Source of the DNA: a virus
Virus record (IMG/VR): IMGVR_UViG_3300020185_000067
Span: 1 to 50,902 of that record
Reading direction: 5' to 3' (one strand)
Length of the DNA: 50,902 nt
In this document: piece by piece, positions 8,864 to 15,607 of the stretch
How the letters are laid out: every line of letters begins with the position of its first letter
How positions within the stretch are numbered: the first letter of the stretch is position 1
Notes under the pieces: model-generated
What the model was told of the DNA's origin: nothing
Databases searched by the model: none
The model's input: only the letters and a program-made list of their open reading frames with translations
Position numbers and translations under genes: made by a program

Positions 8864-9023
8864 ATGAAAGCAAAAGTTTTAAAACCCAGAGAAGATTACA
8901 CGCTTGGAGATCATTGACGAGAATGGTAGAGCTTGTGTGAGTCGGGATATTGCCGGTTTAGAAGTCCACTTACAGGACGATGGCCGTGCCGTGAAACTAT
9001 TTATAAGCAAGCACAATAATTGA
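8864..9023 (+). pseudogene. small gene broken by a frameshift
   Basis: An ATG at 8864 opens a 17-codon frame (MKAKVLKPREDYTLGDH, stop). A second frame, open from 8883 to the TGA at 9021, encodes EIIDENGRACVSRD, then IAGLEVHLQDDG, then RAVKLFISKHNN. Together they read like one small protein of about 52 residues with a frameshift near 8903-8910. The 3' part could start at the TTG at 8904 but lacks a good ribosome binding site. It could be a real frameshift, a programmed one, or a sequencing error. No family recognised. Confidence 0.35.
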
Positions 9024-9029
9024 AAAAAA

Positions 9030-9058
9030 GACCCCCTAGCTCAGTTGGTTAGAACACC
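9030..9058 (+). other. 5' half of a tRNA without a 3' half
   Basis: GACCCCC, TA, then GCTCAGTTGGTTAGAAC is a standard tRNA acceptor strand plus D arm. After it the sequence turns into ATTTTAAAAAAG and the leader of the phosphoesterase gene. No matching GGGGGTC acceptor strand follows, so this looks like a truncated tRNA remnant left by recombination. Confidence 0.45.
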
Positions 9059-9079
9059 ATTTTAAAAAAGAGAGGAAGT

Positions 9080-9802
9080 ATGAAACTAGTTGCAATCGGA
9101 GATATTCATGGTCGAACGATATGGAAAGATATCTTAGAAAAGGAAAAACCTGATATTGCCGTTTTCATGGGAGACTACTTTGATTCATATGATATAGAAG
9201 GGAGAGAACAGATTGAAAACTTCAATAACATAGTGAAATTCAAGGAGGACAATCCTTGTATGGAAATTAATATGTTATATGGTAATCATGAACATCATTA
9301 TATGAGAAGTTATGAGAACTACTCTGGATATCAGCAGAAAAATGCAATGTCTATCAATATGGTTCTTAATTTTGCTAGGGAAAAGGACTATTTAAGAATA
9401 GCTTATTTACTTGATGATCTATTATTCACACATGCGGGAGTTTCAACCGAATGGTTGGACAAGTTTGTTAAGTATGAGTCACTAGATACAATTGCTGAAG
9501 ATATAAACGAGCTATTTCACACAGACATTGGTGTATTTGATTTCGTTGGACTTAGTCCTACTGGTGATAATGTCGAGTCTTCTCCATTATGGATTAGGCA
9601 TAACTCTTTATTAAGAAGTAATAGACTTAAAGATATTAAGAAGAAATATAGACAAGTTATCGGACATACTCCGACAAAAGATTTGAACTTAGGTGTATAT
9701 AAAAAATACCTAGGTGGTCGCTATATACCGATTGATACTCTTAATACAGGGCAATATTTGATATATGAAGATAAAGAGATGTCTGTTGGTAAGATTTTAT
9801 AA
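9080..9802 (+). CDS. calcineurin-like metallophosphoesterase
   Basis: 240 aa. All metal-binding blocks of the metallophosphoesterase fold are present in order: GDIHG (residues 7-11), GDYFD, GNHEHH, THAG and GHTP. The length matches single-domain PP2A/ApaH-like phosphatases; the substrate (phosphoprotein, dinucleotide or RNA end) cannot be told from sequence. It is flanked by tRNA remnants on both sides, and phage phosphatases with T4 Pnkp-like roles in RNA repair are known, but no RNA ligase is seen nearby. Start ATG follows AGAGGAAGT. Confidence 0.85.
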   Translation: MKLVAIGDIHGRTIWKDILEKEKPDIAVFMGDYFDSYDIEGREQIENFNNIVKFKEDNPCMEINMLYGNHEHHYMRSYENYSGYQQKNAMSINMVLNFAREKDYLRIAYLLDDLLFTHAGVSTEWLDKFVKYESLDTIAEDINELFHTDIGVFDFVGLSPTGDNVESSPLWIRHNSLLRSNRLKDIKKKYRQVIGHTPTKDLNLGVYKKYLGGRYIPIDTLNTGQYLIYEDKEMSVGKIL

Positions 9803-9803
9803 G

Positions 9804-9879
9804 AATTGGCTTTATCGAGTTTTGGTAGATCGCTGGATAGTTCCAGATGACGTGGGTTCGACTCCCACTTACTAGGACC
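9804..9879 (+). tRNA. degenerate tRNA-like sequence
   Basis: A perfect T arm (GTGGG-TTCGACT-CCCAC, 9852-9868) is preceded by TTTTGGTAGA, which resembles a D loop, and by CTGGATAGTTCCAG, a hairpin with a 4-6 nt loop where a 7-nt anticodon loop is expected. The 5' sequence does not pair with the 3' TTACTAG strand. Probably a decayed tRNA gene; the anticodon is not assignable. Confidence 0.35.
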
Positions 9880-9905
9880 CTTCTTTGCTCTTATTCGTAT
9901 TTTTT

Positions 9906-9982
9906 GCACCCATAACTCAGTCGGATAGAGTGCATCTTTCCTAAAGATGAAGTCCCAAGTTCGAATCTTGGTGGGTGTACCA
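9906..9982 (+). tRNA. tRNA-Arg (anticodon CCT)
   Basis: Complete cloverleaf: acceptor GCACCCA/TGGGTGT (one G-U), D arm around CAGTCGGATAGAG, anticodon stem CATCT/AGATG with loop TTCCTAA giving anticodon CCT (reads AGG), T arm CCAAG-TTCGAAT-CTTGG, discriminator A and an encoded CCA. Intact and likely functional. AGG supply fits the AGA/AGG-rich codon use of the phage genes. Confidence 0.9.
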
Positions 9983-10019
9983 TTTTTTAAGATAAATAAA
10001 AAAAAGACATCAAATATAC

Positions 10020-10048
10020 TTGACAAGTATTACAAAAGATGTTACATT
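10020..10048 (+). promoter_or_regulatory. sigma70-type promoter upstream of ssb (distal)
   Basis: TTGACA, 17 bp, TACATT, then AGTAGTATAAT. First of two tandem promoters before the gp32-like gene. Confidence 0.7.
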
Positions 10049-10098
10049 AGTAGTATAATAAAGACAACGAAGAGCTAATTAGTAATGCAAATAAAAAC

Positions 10099-10127
10099 TT
10101 GACAAGTTAGCTAAAAGATGTTACATT
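10099..10127 (+). promoter_or_regulatory. sigma70-type promoter upstream of ssb (proximal)
   Basis: TTGACA, 17 bp, TACATT, about 110 bp before the ssb start, leaving a roughly 105-nt leader. Confidence 0.75.
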
Positions 10128-10194
10128 ATGTTATAGAAGATTTGCAATGGGGCCGGGATGAAAGAATAGCCTAGCTACCTTAGTGATACAACAC

Positions 10195-10222
10195 AAAAAA
10201 ATAAAAATAAATAATAAATAAA
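10195..10222 (+). promoter_or_regulatory. A/T-only leader segment before the SSB start
   Basis: Twenty-eight bases containing only A and T lie directly 5' of the ribosome binding site of the gp32-like gene. In T4, gene 32 is autoregulated by binding an unstructured A/U-rich leader next to a pseudoknot. The same arrangement is possible here but is inference. Confidence 0.3.
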
Positions 10223-10238
10223 CTAGGAGTATATTATT

Positions 10239-11012
10239 ATGAAATTGAACTTAGAAGCAATGCGCGCAAAATTAGAAGCGTCGAAAAGTGGTAAAAGAAA
10301 CGGAGGAGGTAACTCAACTATGTGGAAACCAAAACCGGGCGTCCAACAACTTCGTATCGTTCCTACTGCAGACGGTGATCCGTTCCGCGAATTCCAATTC
10401 CATTATGGAGTAGGTAAGAATCCGGGCATTTACTGTAACAAGCGCAACGACAACACACCTTGTCCAATCTGCGATTTCGCAACACAATTATGGCGTGACG
10501 GCGTTAAGAATGATGATAACACCTTGAAAACAGAAGCAAAGAAGCTCTTTGCAAAGAAGCGTTATTACTCACCAGTACTTGTCCGTGGTGCTGAGTCAGA
10601 AGGCGTTAAGATTTGGGCATATGGAAAACAAGCATATGAAGCACTGCTCAGTTATGTTCTTGATCCTGATTATGGAGATATTACAGACGTTGAAGAAGGA
10701 ACTGATCTTACTTTGACCTATACTGCATCAACTGGTAAAGGAAGCTTCCCTAAGACTCAATTGCAACCTCGACGACGACCATCTGTCCTTTGTGATGATG
10801 CTGTCGCTGATTGTGAAGAGCTTTTAGCCTCTGTTCCTAAAATTGATGATTTGTTTGACCGCAAAACAACAGAACAGCTTCAAATCATCTTGGATGGCTA
10901 CTTATCTTCAGATGAGTCAGCTGAAGAGTCTTCAAGTGAGACTTCTAAGTACAAAAAGACTGATTCTTCTGACGTTGATAAAGCGTACTCAGATTTTATG
11001 AGCGCAGAGTAA
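10239..11012 (+). CDS. 32: gp32-like single-stranded DNA-binding protein
   Basis: 257 aa. The core carries VQQLRIVPTADGDPFREFQF and a zinc-ribbon-like cluster (IYCNKRNDNTPCPICDF), followed by KKRYYSPVLVRG, as in T4-type gp32 SSBs. The C terminus is a Ser/Glu/Asp-rich acidic tail with alternating lysines, ending DFMSAE, the usual partner-docking tail. It coats ssDNA and recruits helicase and polymerase. Two promoters and a good terminator bracket the gene, so it forms a strong single-gene unit directly before uvsX. Codon choice here is richer in CGT/CGC than in neighbours, as expected for a highly expressed gene. Confidence 0.85.
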   Translation: MKLNLEAMRAKLEASKSGKRNGGGNSTMWKPKPGVQQLRIVPTADGDPFREFQFHYGVGKNPGIYCNKRNDNTPCPICDFATQLWRDGVKNDDNTLKTEAKKLFAKKRYYSPVLVRGAESEGVKIWAYGKQAYEALLSYVLDPDYGDITDVEEGTDLTLTYTASTGKGSFPKTQLQPRRRPSVLCDDAVADCEELLASVPKIDDLFDRKTTEQLQIILDGYLSSDESAEESSSETSKYKKTDSSDVDKAYSDFMSAE

Positions 11013-11031
11013 AAATACTACACTAGACACT

Positions 11032-11056
11032 GCCTCCGAAAGGGGGCTTTGTTTTT
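11032..11056 (+). terminator. intrinsic terminator after ssb
   Basis: GCCTCC-GAAA-GGGGGC hairpin followed by TTTGTTTTT. Confidence 0.85.
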
Positions 11057-11082
11057 ACACTAAACAATAAGGAAAGCATAGC

Positions 11083-11178
11083 ATGATTTTATTACTTATA
11101 ACACTATTCGCTTGTGGCGATAAAGAAGTACAAGATGATACAGCAACTGAAGAAGTAGCTGAAGAATCAAAAGCATAA
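11083..11178 (+). CDS. tiny lipoprotein, 31 aa
   Basis: MILLLITLFACGDKEVQ begins a short hydrophobic leader with a lipobox (LFAC, Cys11) followed by a very acidic tail ending EESKA. It is preceded by AAGGAAAG and its TAA overlaps the ATG of the recombinase gene (TAATG), which supports real translation. Probably an outer- or inner-membrane lipopeptide. Similar leader plus CGDK tails occur in deltaproteobacterial lipoproteins; role unknown. Confidence 0.55.
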   Translation: MILLLITLFACGDKEVQDDTATEEVAEESKA

Positions 11179-12284
11179 TGAGCAAGCCGGGCAATATCAG
11201 CGTCTCTAGTCTAAGAGATTATATCAACAAGACAGCAGGTATTGAAGTTGCCCATGATTTGCGAGAAGACAACCCAACGATGGTTAAGGAGTGGGTTCCG
11301 ACAGGATCAAGATGGCTTGATTCTATACTCTGTAAGGGTAAGATGGGGGGTATCCCTGTTGGTAAGATAACCGAACTTGCTGGCTTAAGTGGCTCTGGTA
11401 AGTCTTATATGGCTTGTACCATTGCCGCCCAAGCTCAGAAGATGGGAAAGCATGTTATCTATTTTGACTCCGAGTCAGCGATGGATCCTTTCTTTCTAAG
11501 TGAGCTTGGAATAGACATAGACAACCTATGGAACTATGTCCAAGCTTCATCTTGCGAGATGGTTCTCAAAATGGTCGAGAGCATGATGGAGGATTATCCT
11601 AAAACTAAGTTCTTCTTCATTTGGGACTCAATTGCGGCAACATCAACAAGTTCTGATACATCGAAGGATTTCAACCCTCAAAGCTCAATGGCTGTGAAGG
11701 CTAGAGTACTCTCTAAAGCTCTTCCTAAGCTTGTATTGCCCTTGGCTAACCAACAATGTACATTTTTGATGGTTAATCAACTGAAGGTGAATATATCAAA
11801 GAATCTTGCCTATGTGGCCACCACACCACTTGTGGCCCCGGGAGGAAAGTCAATTGAATACTTCTCTTCGTTGAGAATTTGGCTTGTTAAGAGAAAAGCT
11901 AAAGCAGCGTATGTTACCGACAGTTCAGGATTAAGAATTGGATCAGAAGTGAAGGTTCAGATTGAGAAGTCTAGATTCGGCTCTGAAGGTAGAACCTGTG
12001 GATTCAAGATCCTTTGGGGGGACAATGTGGGCATACAAGACGAAGAGTCCATTTTCGAAGCTCTACGGCTCTCCAAGAGCAACAATATTAAGATTGGTAA
12101 GTGGGTAGAAGTTATATCTCTTTCTGGCGAACACTTTAAGCTTAGACGGTCTGAATGGGAAACCAAAATGTTAGAGGACAAAGAGTTTAGAAAAGCTGTC
12201 CATGATATCTTGGATGAAGAGATGATCTGCAAATTTGTTAAAGAAGGTAAGAACACAGACATTGATATAGAAGAAGACAAGTAA
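11178..12284 (+). CDS. uvsX: UvsX/RecA-like recombinase
   Basis: 368 aa. Walker A GLSGSGKS lies at residues 69-76, after VPTGSRWLDSIL. YFDSESAMD, the FFFIWDSIAA Walker B strand and the MVNQLKVN segment follow in RecA order, with a C-terminal extension after FGSEGRTCGFKI. Such proteins load on SSB-coated ssDNA and perform strand exchange for repair and recombination-dependent replication. No intein interrupts the P-loop, unlike in some environmental UvsX genes. It is coupled to the small lipoprotein gene by TAATG and closed by a terminator. Confidence 0.92.
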   Translation: MSKPGNISVSSLRDYINKTAGIEVAHDLREDNPTMVKEWVPTGSRWLDSILCKGKMGGIPVGKITELAGLSGSGKSYMACTIAAQAQKMGKHVIYFDSESAMDPFFLSELGIDIDNLWNYVQASSCEMVLKMVESMMEDYPKTKFFFIWDSIAATSTSSDTSKDFNPQSSMAVKARVLSKALPKLVLPLANQQCTFLMVNQLKVNISKNLAYVATTPLVAPGGKSIEYFSSLRIWLVKRKAKAAYVTDSSGLRIGSEVKVQIEKSRFGSEGRTCGFKILWGDNVGIQDEESIFEALRLSKSNNIKIGKWVEVISLSGEHFKLRRSEWETKMLEDKEFRKAVHDILDEEMICKFVKEGKNTDIDIEEDK

Positions 12285-12305
12285 AATATCAAAAAACGTA
12301 CCCAT

Positions 12306-12336
12306 AAGGCCTTGGATATCATTCCCGGGCCTTTTT
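12306..12336 (+). terminator. intrinsic terminator after uvsX
   Basis: AAGGCC pairs with GGCCTT across a 16-nt loop, followed by TTT. A new promoter starts 3 nt downstream. Confidence 0.65.
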
Positions 12337-12338
12337 AC

Positions 12339-12367
12339 TTGACAAGAGCCAACAATAGAGTTATTAT
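12339..12367 (+). promoter_or_regulatory. sigma70-type promoter for the 12.4-14.7 kb operon
   Basis: TTGACA, 17 bp, TATTAT; a GAAGGAG ribosome binding site and ATG follow within 20 nt. Confidence 0.75.
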
Positions 12368-12385
12368 ATTATAGAAGGAGATATT

Positions 12386-12853
12386 ATGGACAAAGTTAAA
12401 GAAATAAACTATGAAAGAACCGAGAGGTTCTTGCTCGAGCAGATCGCTAATCGTACTCCATTTTTAGCAGGAGATGTGAATGTCCTTATAGAGGACGAGA
12501 AGATAACAGTATCCATAGGTGGAAGCGCCTCTATAGAGTTCCTGACGCCAACAGGGGTCAAGCCAATAGAAACAAACTTCCTGATTAACGAGATAACAGA
12601 AACACTAAATGATTATATTGATAGTGGTATGGGCTTCTCTATCGGAGATCTTGTATTGTTTGATCCAAAAAAAAGAATAAATCATTTCGAAAAATATCCT
12701 CGAAGCACCGCTCCGAAAAAGGAGACCATAGGATTCATAGTGGATCTTGAAGTAAGTCACAGGATGCATGCTAAAGTGAAGTGGATTAACAATAAAACAG
12801 AAGGAGTATCACTCCATGATCTGAGAACACTCAGTCATCTTGAGAATAAATGA
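12386..12853 (+). CDS. hypothetical protein with C-terminal small beta-barrel-like domain
   Basis: 155 aa. Residues 1-75 are unassigned. From about residue 85 the pattern FSIGDLVLFDPKK, then TIGFIVDLE, then HAKVKWINNKTEGVS, then HDLRTL, matches the small 'GD.V.....iG.i......V.W......' proteins found repeatedly in this window and suggests an SH3- or KOW-like barrel. First gene of a promoter-led operon with a J-domain protein and the 5'-3' exonuclease. Function unknown. Confidence 0.6.
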   Translation: MDKVKEINYERTERFLLEQIANRTPFLAGDVNVLIEDEKITVSIGGSASIEFLTPTGVKPIETNFLINEITETLNDYIDSGMGFSIGDLVLFDPKKRINHFEKYPRSTAPKKETIGFIVDLEVSHRMHAKVKWINNKTEGVSLHDLRTLSHLENK

Positions 12854-12896
12854 TTTATAGAGAAATTGAAAGAAATATTATCACTGGAGTAGATCA

Positions 12897-13520
12897 ATGA
12901 AAAAGGATAAGTTTAAATTTTTAAAGTTTTTAAATGAATATAGGTCAATTGAAAGCGAGCTTCGATACGTCCAAGAAATCTTAGGCGACGCTCACTTGGA
13001 GTTTGAAATACTATACAGAGTATGGTGTGCTGAAAACGATGTCGACTTGAAAGAGTTGAGTGAAAAAAATCAGAAGAAGGCCGACCTGATATTCACAGAG
13101 AGGCACTCGAATAAGGTGAAGCAAGGCCTAGCGCTCATAGCTTTTAAAGAAGAAAAGCATGCCGAAACAAAGAGTCTAAAAGATGTCTACAAAGCAATTG
13201 CTAAGAAGCTTCATCCTGATAATCTCAAAATGGATGATCCAAGACGAGTGGAATATGAAGAGGACTTTAAAAGAGCCAGTGCAGCGAACAATGAGGGAAG
13301 GTGGGGTGAGCTTTTTGATATCGTTGATAGACACGGAGTATATCTTAATGAGCACAAAGAGGCGATTGAGTGTCTAAAGTTTGATATCAAAAGACTTAAA
13401 ATAGAGTTGGAGAAAGAGAAAATCACCTATTCATGGCTATATCACGAAGCCGAGTCCGACCAACAAAGAGAAAATGTTATAAAACAGTTTTTAAGACACC
13501 TATTCGGATGGAACGGATGA
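12897..13520 (+). CDS. J-domain (DnaJ-like) protein
   Basis: 207 aa. YKAIAKKLHPDNLKMDD contains the invariant HPD tripeptide in a J-domain helix II/III setting, followed by EEDFKRASAANNEGRW, so the J domain spans about residues 95-145. N- and C-terminal parts are helical and charged, probably coiled coil. J proteins stimulate Hsp70 (DnaK) ATPase; a phage version could direct host DnaK to replication or virion assembly. No G/F or zinc region of full DnaJ is present. The stop overlaps the next ATG (ATGA). Confidence 0.65.
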   Translation: MKKDKFKFLKFLNEYRSIESELRYVQEILGDAHLEFEILYRVWCAENDVDLKELSEKNQKKADLIFTERHSNKVKQGLALIAFKEEKHAETKSLKDVYKAIAKKLHPDNLKMDDPRRVEYEEDFKRASAANNEGRWGELFDIVDRHGVYLNEHKEAIECLKFDIKRLKIELEKEKITYSWLYHEAESDQQRENVIKQFLRHLFGWNG

Positions 13521-13789
13521 ATATTATAAAAGGACAAAAACTAACACTAAACAATGGAATGACGCTGATAATGGATAAATTTGCATTTAACGACACCCTA
13601 GGCCCATTAGACATAGAGTTTTACCCGATTGAGACCGAAGAATCAGAAATATCTGAAGAAGGTGTAACATTTAATATAGAGATCGAAATATTAACTATTT
13701 TCGACAAATACTGTATAATAGCGGTTGGAACTTCGGTCGGGTCGATTTACAATACAGAGTTGCAAGAACACTTTACGGAGATAAAATGA
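13517..13789 (+). CDS. hypothetical protein, 90 aa
   Basis: The ATG at 13517 overlaps the previous TGA, which favours it over an in-frame ATG further upstream that would bury about 85 nt in the J-domain gene. The product starts MNIIKGQKLTLNNGMTLIM and has alternating hydrophobic strands, consistent with a small all-beta domain. It overlaps the exonuclease gene by 4 nt. No family recognised. Confidence 0.6.
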   Translation: MNIIKGQKLTLNNGMTLIMDKFAFNDTLGPLDIEFYPIETEESEISEEGVTFNIEIEILTIFDKYCIIAVGTSVGSIYNTELQEHFTEIK

Positions 13790-14736
13790 AAAATGTAGTT
13801 ATAATAGACGCGCTCAACATGTTTTTACGGTCTTATGTGGTTTCTCCACATATGGATAAGAAAGGAATACCTGTAGGAGGCACGATAGGCTTCATCAAGA
13901 GCTTGCAGAAGGTCATACGTGACTTTAGTGCTGATGAGGTGATAGTCGCTTGGGATGGTCTCGATGGGTCCCGTAGGAAGCGCTCCTTGAACCCTGAGTA
14001 CAAGGCTGGAAGAAAGGCTGTTAGATTTAATCGAAGATCAATTGAGCTAAGTGATGACCAAGAGCAGATTAACAAGGGGTACCAACAATTAAGATTAATA
14101 GAGTATCTCAATAGCATACCTGTAATGCAACTTATAGCAGATTATACCGAGGCGGACGATATTATTGCTCATATTGTACAATCGAGCAGGTATGGTGGCT
14201 ATAAAAAGACAATTGTATCTTCCGATAAGGACTTCTTTCAACTGTGCAACTCCGAAACTCAGATATATAGGCCAACACAACGGAAGATCATGACCTTAGA
14301 ATCTGTTATTAAAGAGTTTAGTATTCACCCAAAAAACTTTGCCTTAGCTCGTGCAATGGCCGGAGACAAGTCAGATAATCTTCCTGGAGTCCGAGGAGTA
14401 GGGCTTAAGACTATTGCTAAGAAGTTCCCATACTTGATACGAGAAAACGTCTACAATGCTGACGATATCATTAGAGACTGTGCTATGGTCGGAAAGAAGC
14501 TGAAGATGCACCACACTATTCAGGCTAGTACCCAGCTTATTAAAGATAACTATCAGATCATGCAACTTTACTACCCAAACATCAAAACGTCGAATAGGGT
14601 TGATATAGATAAAGCACTATATGAATTCGAACCAGAGTTTGATAAACTTACATTTGATAAGATGCTATCTGATGATGATGCTATGCACTTGAACTTCTTA
14701 GATATGCGTTACGCATTCAGTAAAATGATAAAATAA
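13786..14736 (+). CDS. 5'-3' exonuclease / RNase H-type flap nuclease
   Basis: 316 aa. The PIN-like fold of phage 5' nucleases is clear: IIDALNMFLRSY, VAWDG near residue 50, EADDIIAHIV with acidic metal ligands, VSSDKDFFQL, and the helix-hairpin-helix DKSDNLPGVRGVGLKTI. This matches T4 RNase H and the PolI 5' nuclease domain, which remove RNA primers and flaps. It complements the short family A polymerase at 5.2 kb, which lacks such a domain. It lies last in the 12.4-14.7 kb operon. Confidence 0.88.
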   Translation: MKNVVIIDALNMFLRSYVVSPHMDKKGIPVGGTIGFIKSLQKVIRDFSADEVIVAWDGLDGSRRKRSLNPEYKAGRKAVRFNRRSIELSDDQEQINKGYQQLRLIEYLNSIPVMQLIADYTEADDIIAHIVQSSRYGGYKKTIVSSDKDFFQLCNSETQIYRPTQRKIMTLESVIKEFSIHPKNFALARAMAGDKSDNLPGVRGVGLKTIAKKFPYLIRENVYNADDIIRDCAMVGKKLKMHHTIQASTQLIKDNYQIMQLYYPNIKTSNRVDIDKALYEFEPEFDKLTFDKMLSDDDAMHLNFLDMRYAFSKMIK

Positions 14737-14747
14737 GACAATAAGAC

Positions 14748-14776
14748 TTGACAAGATCATAACTATGGGTTATTAA
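14748..14776 (+). promoter_or_regulatory. sigma70-type promoter for the DNA methyltransferase gene
   Basis: TTGACA, 17 bp, TATTAA; AAGGAG and ATG follow. Confidence 0.65.
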
Positions 14777-14799
14777 CTTATATATAAAGGAGATATAAA

Positions 14800-15576
14800 A
14801 TGAATGAACAAATAAGATTAATGAAGGGAGACTGCCTAAAGCTAATGGGTGCTCTGGAAAATGGCTCTATCGATATGATATTAGCTGACCTTCCATACGG
14901 AACGACATCTTGCGCATGGGATGAGATTCTCCCATTCGACCAACTTTGGGAGAACTATGGGAGAGTCATCAAGCCAAATGGGGTAATATGTTTATTCGGA
15001 TCACAACCATTTTCCTCCAAACTGATCATGTCTAAGCCTGAGTGGTTTAGGTACGAATTAATCTGGAATAAAAATAAGTGTGGTTCGCCGGGCTTAGCCA
15101 AGAAGAGACCCATGAAGGTTCATGAGAATATACTAATTTTCTACAAAGTTTCCAAGGGTAGCACATACAATCCGATAATGGAGAAGGGTGAACCATACCA
15201 CAGGAAATCAAAGAATAAAGAGGGGTATGTCTCTAAGAGAAATACTCATAGTTATGGACTAAAACCAATGAAAGAATTAAATAACACAGGAACGAGATAT
15301 CCGAAGTCAATCTTAAACAAATCTAGAAACTTCTCAGCACAACAACAGATACACCCAACACAGAAGCCGACAACGGTTTTAGACTGGCTAGTGGAGACTT
15401 ACTCTAACGAGGGAGAGACGATACTGGATAATGTAATGGGATCTGGAAGCACGGCTCTGTCTTGCTTGAATTTGAACAGGAATTTCATTGGAATGGAATT
15501 TGATGAAGATTATTTCGCCATATCCAAAGCTAGAATAGAAGAATATCGTAAGAAACTACTTGACAAATTAGAGTAG
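14800..15576 (+). CDS. DNA methyltransferase, beta-class (N6-A or N4-C)
   Basis: 258 aa. Catalytic motif IV is DLPYG (residues 30-34, a DPPY variant) and precedes the SAM-binding motif NVMGSGST near the C terminus; HPTQKPTTVLDWLVETYSN sits between them. This order marks the beta class. Length is typical for stand-alone phage enzymes. No cognate nuclease is adjacent, so it is probably protective or regulatory. Own promoter; the next promoter overlaps its 3' end. Confidence 0.87.
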   Translation: MNEQIRLMKGDCLKLMGALENGSIDMILADLPYGTTSCAWDEILPFDQLWENYGRVIKPNGVICLFGSQPFSSKLIMSKPEWFRYELIWNKNKCGSPGLAKKRPMKVHENILIFYKVSKGSTYNPIMEKGEPYHRKSKNKEGYVSKRNTHSYGLKPMKELNNTGTRYPKSILNKSRNFSAQQQIHPTQKPTTVLDWLVETYSNEGETILDNVMGSGSTALSCLNLNRNFIGMEFDEDYFAISKARIEEYRKKLLDKLE

Positions 15577-15588
15577 AAGTGTTACATG
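15560..15588 (+). promoter_or_regulatory. sigma70-type promoter for the helicase gene
   Basis: TTGACA, 17 bp with TGT before the -10, TACATG. Overlaps the end of the methyltransferase gene. Confidence 0.6.
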
Positions 15589-15607
15589 TGATGAAACAGG
15601 AGAACAA

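Noticed and set aside
9030-9879. One tRNA split by the phosphoesterase gene
   Set aside because: The 5' acceptor GACCCCC does not pair with the TTACTAG strand at the 3' remnant, so the two pieces are from different tRNAs.
13433-13516. Upstream start for the 90-aa gene
   Set aside because: It would bury 84 nt in the J-domain gene; the ATGA overlap at 13517 is the usual arrangement here.
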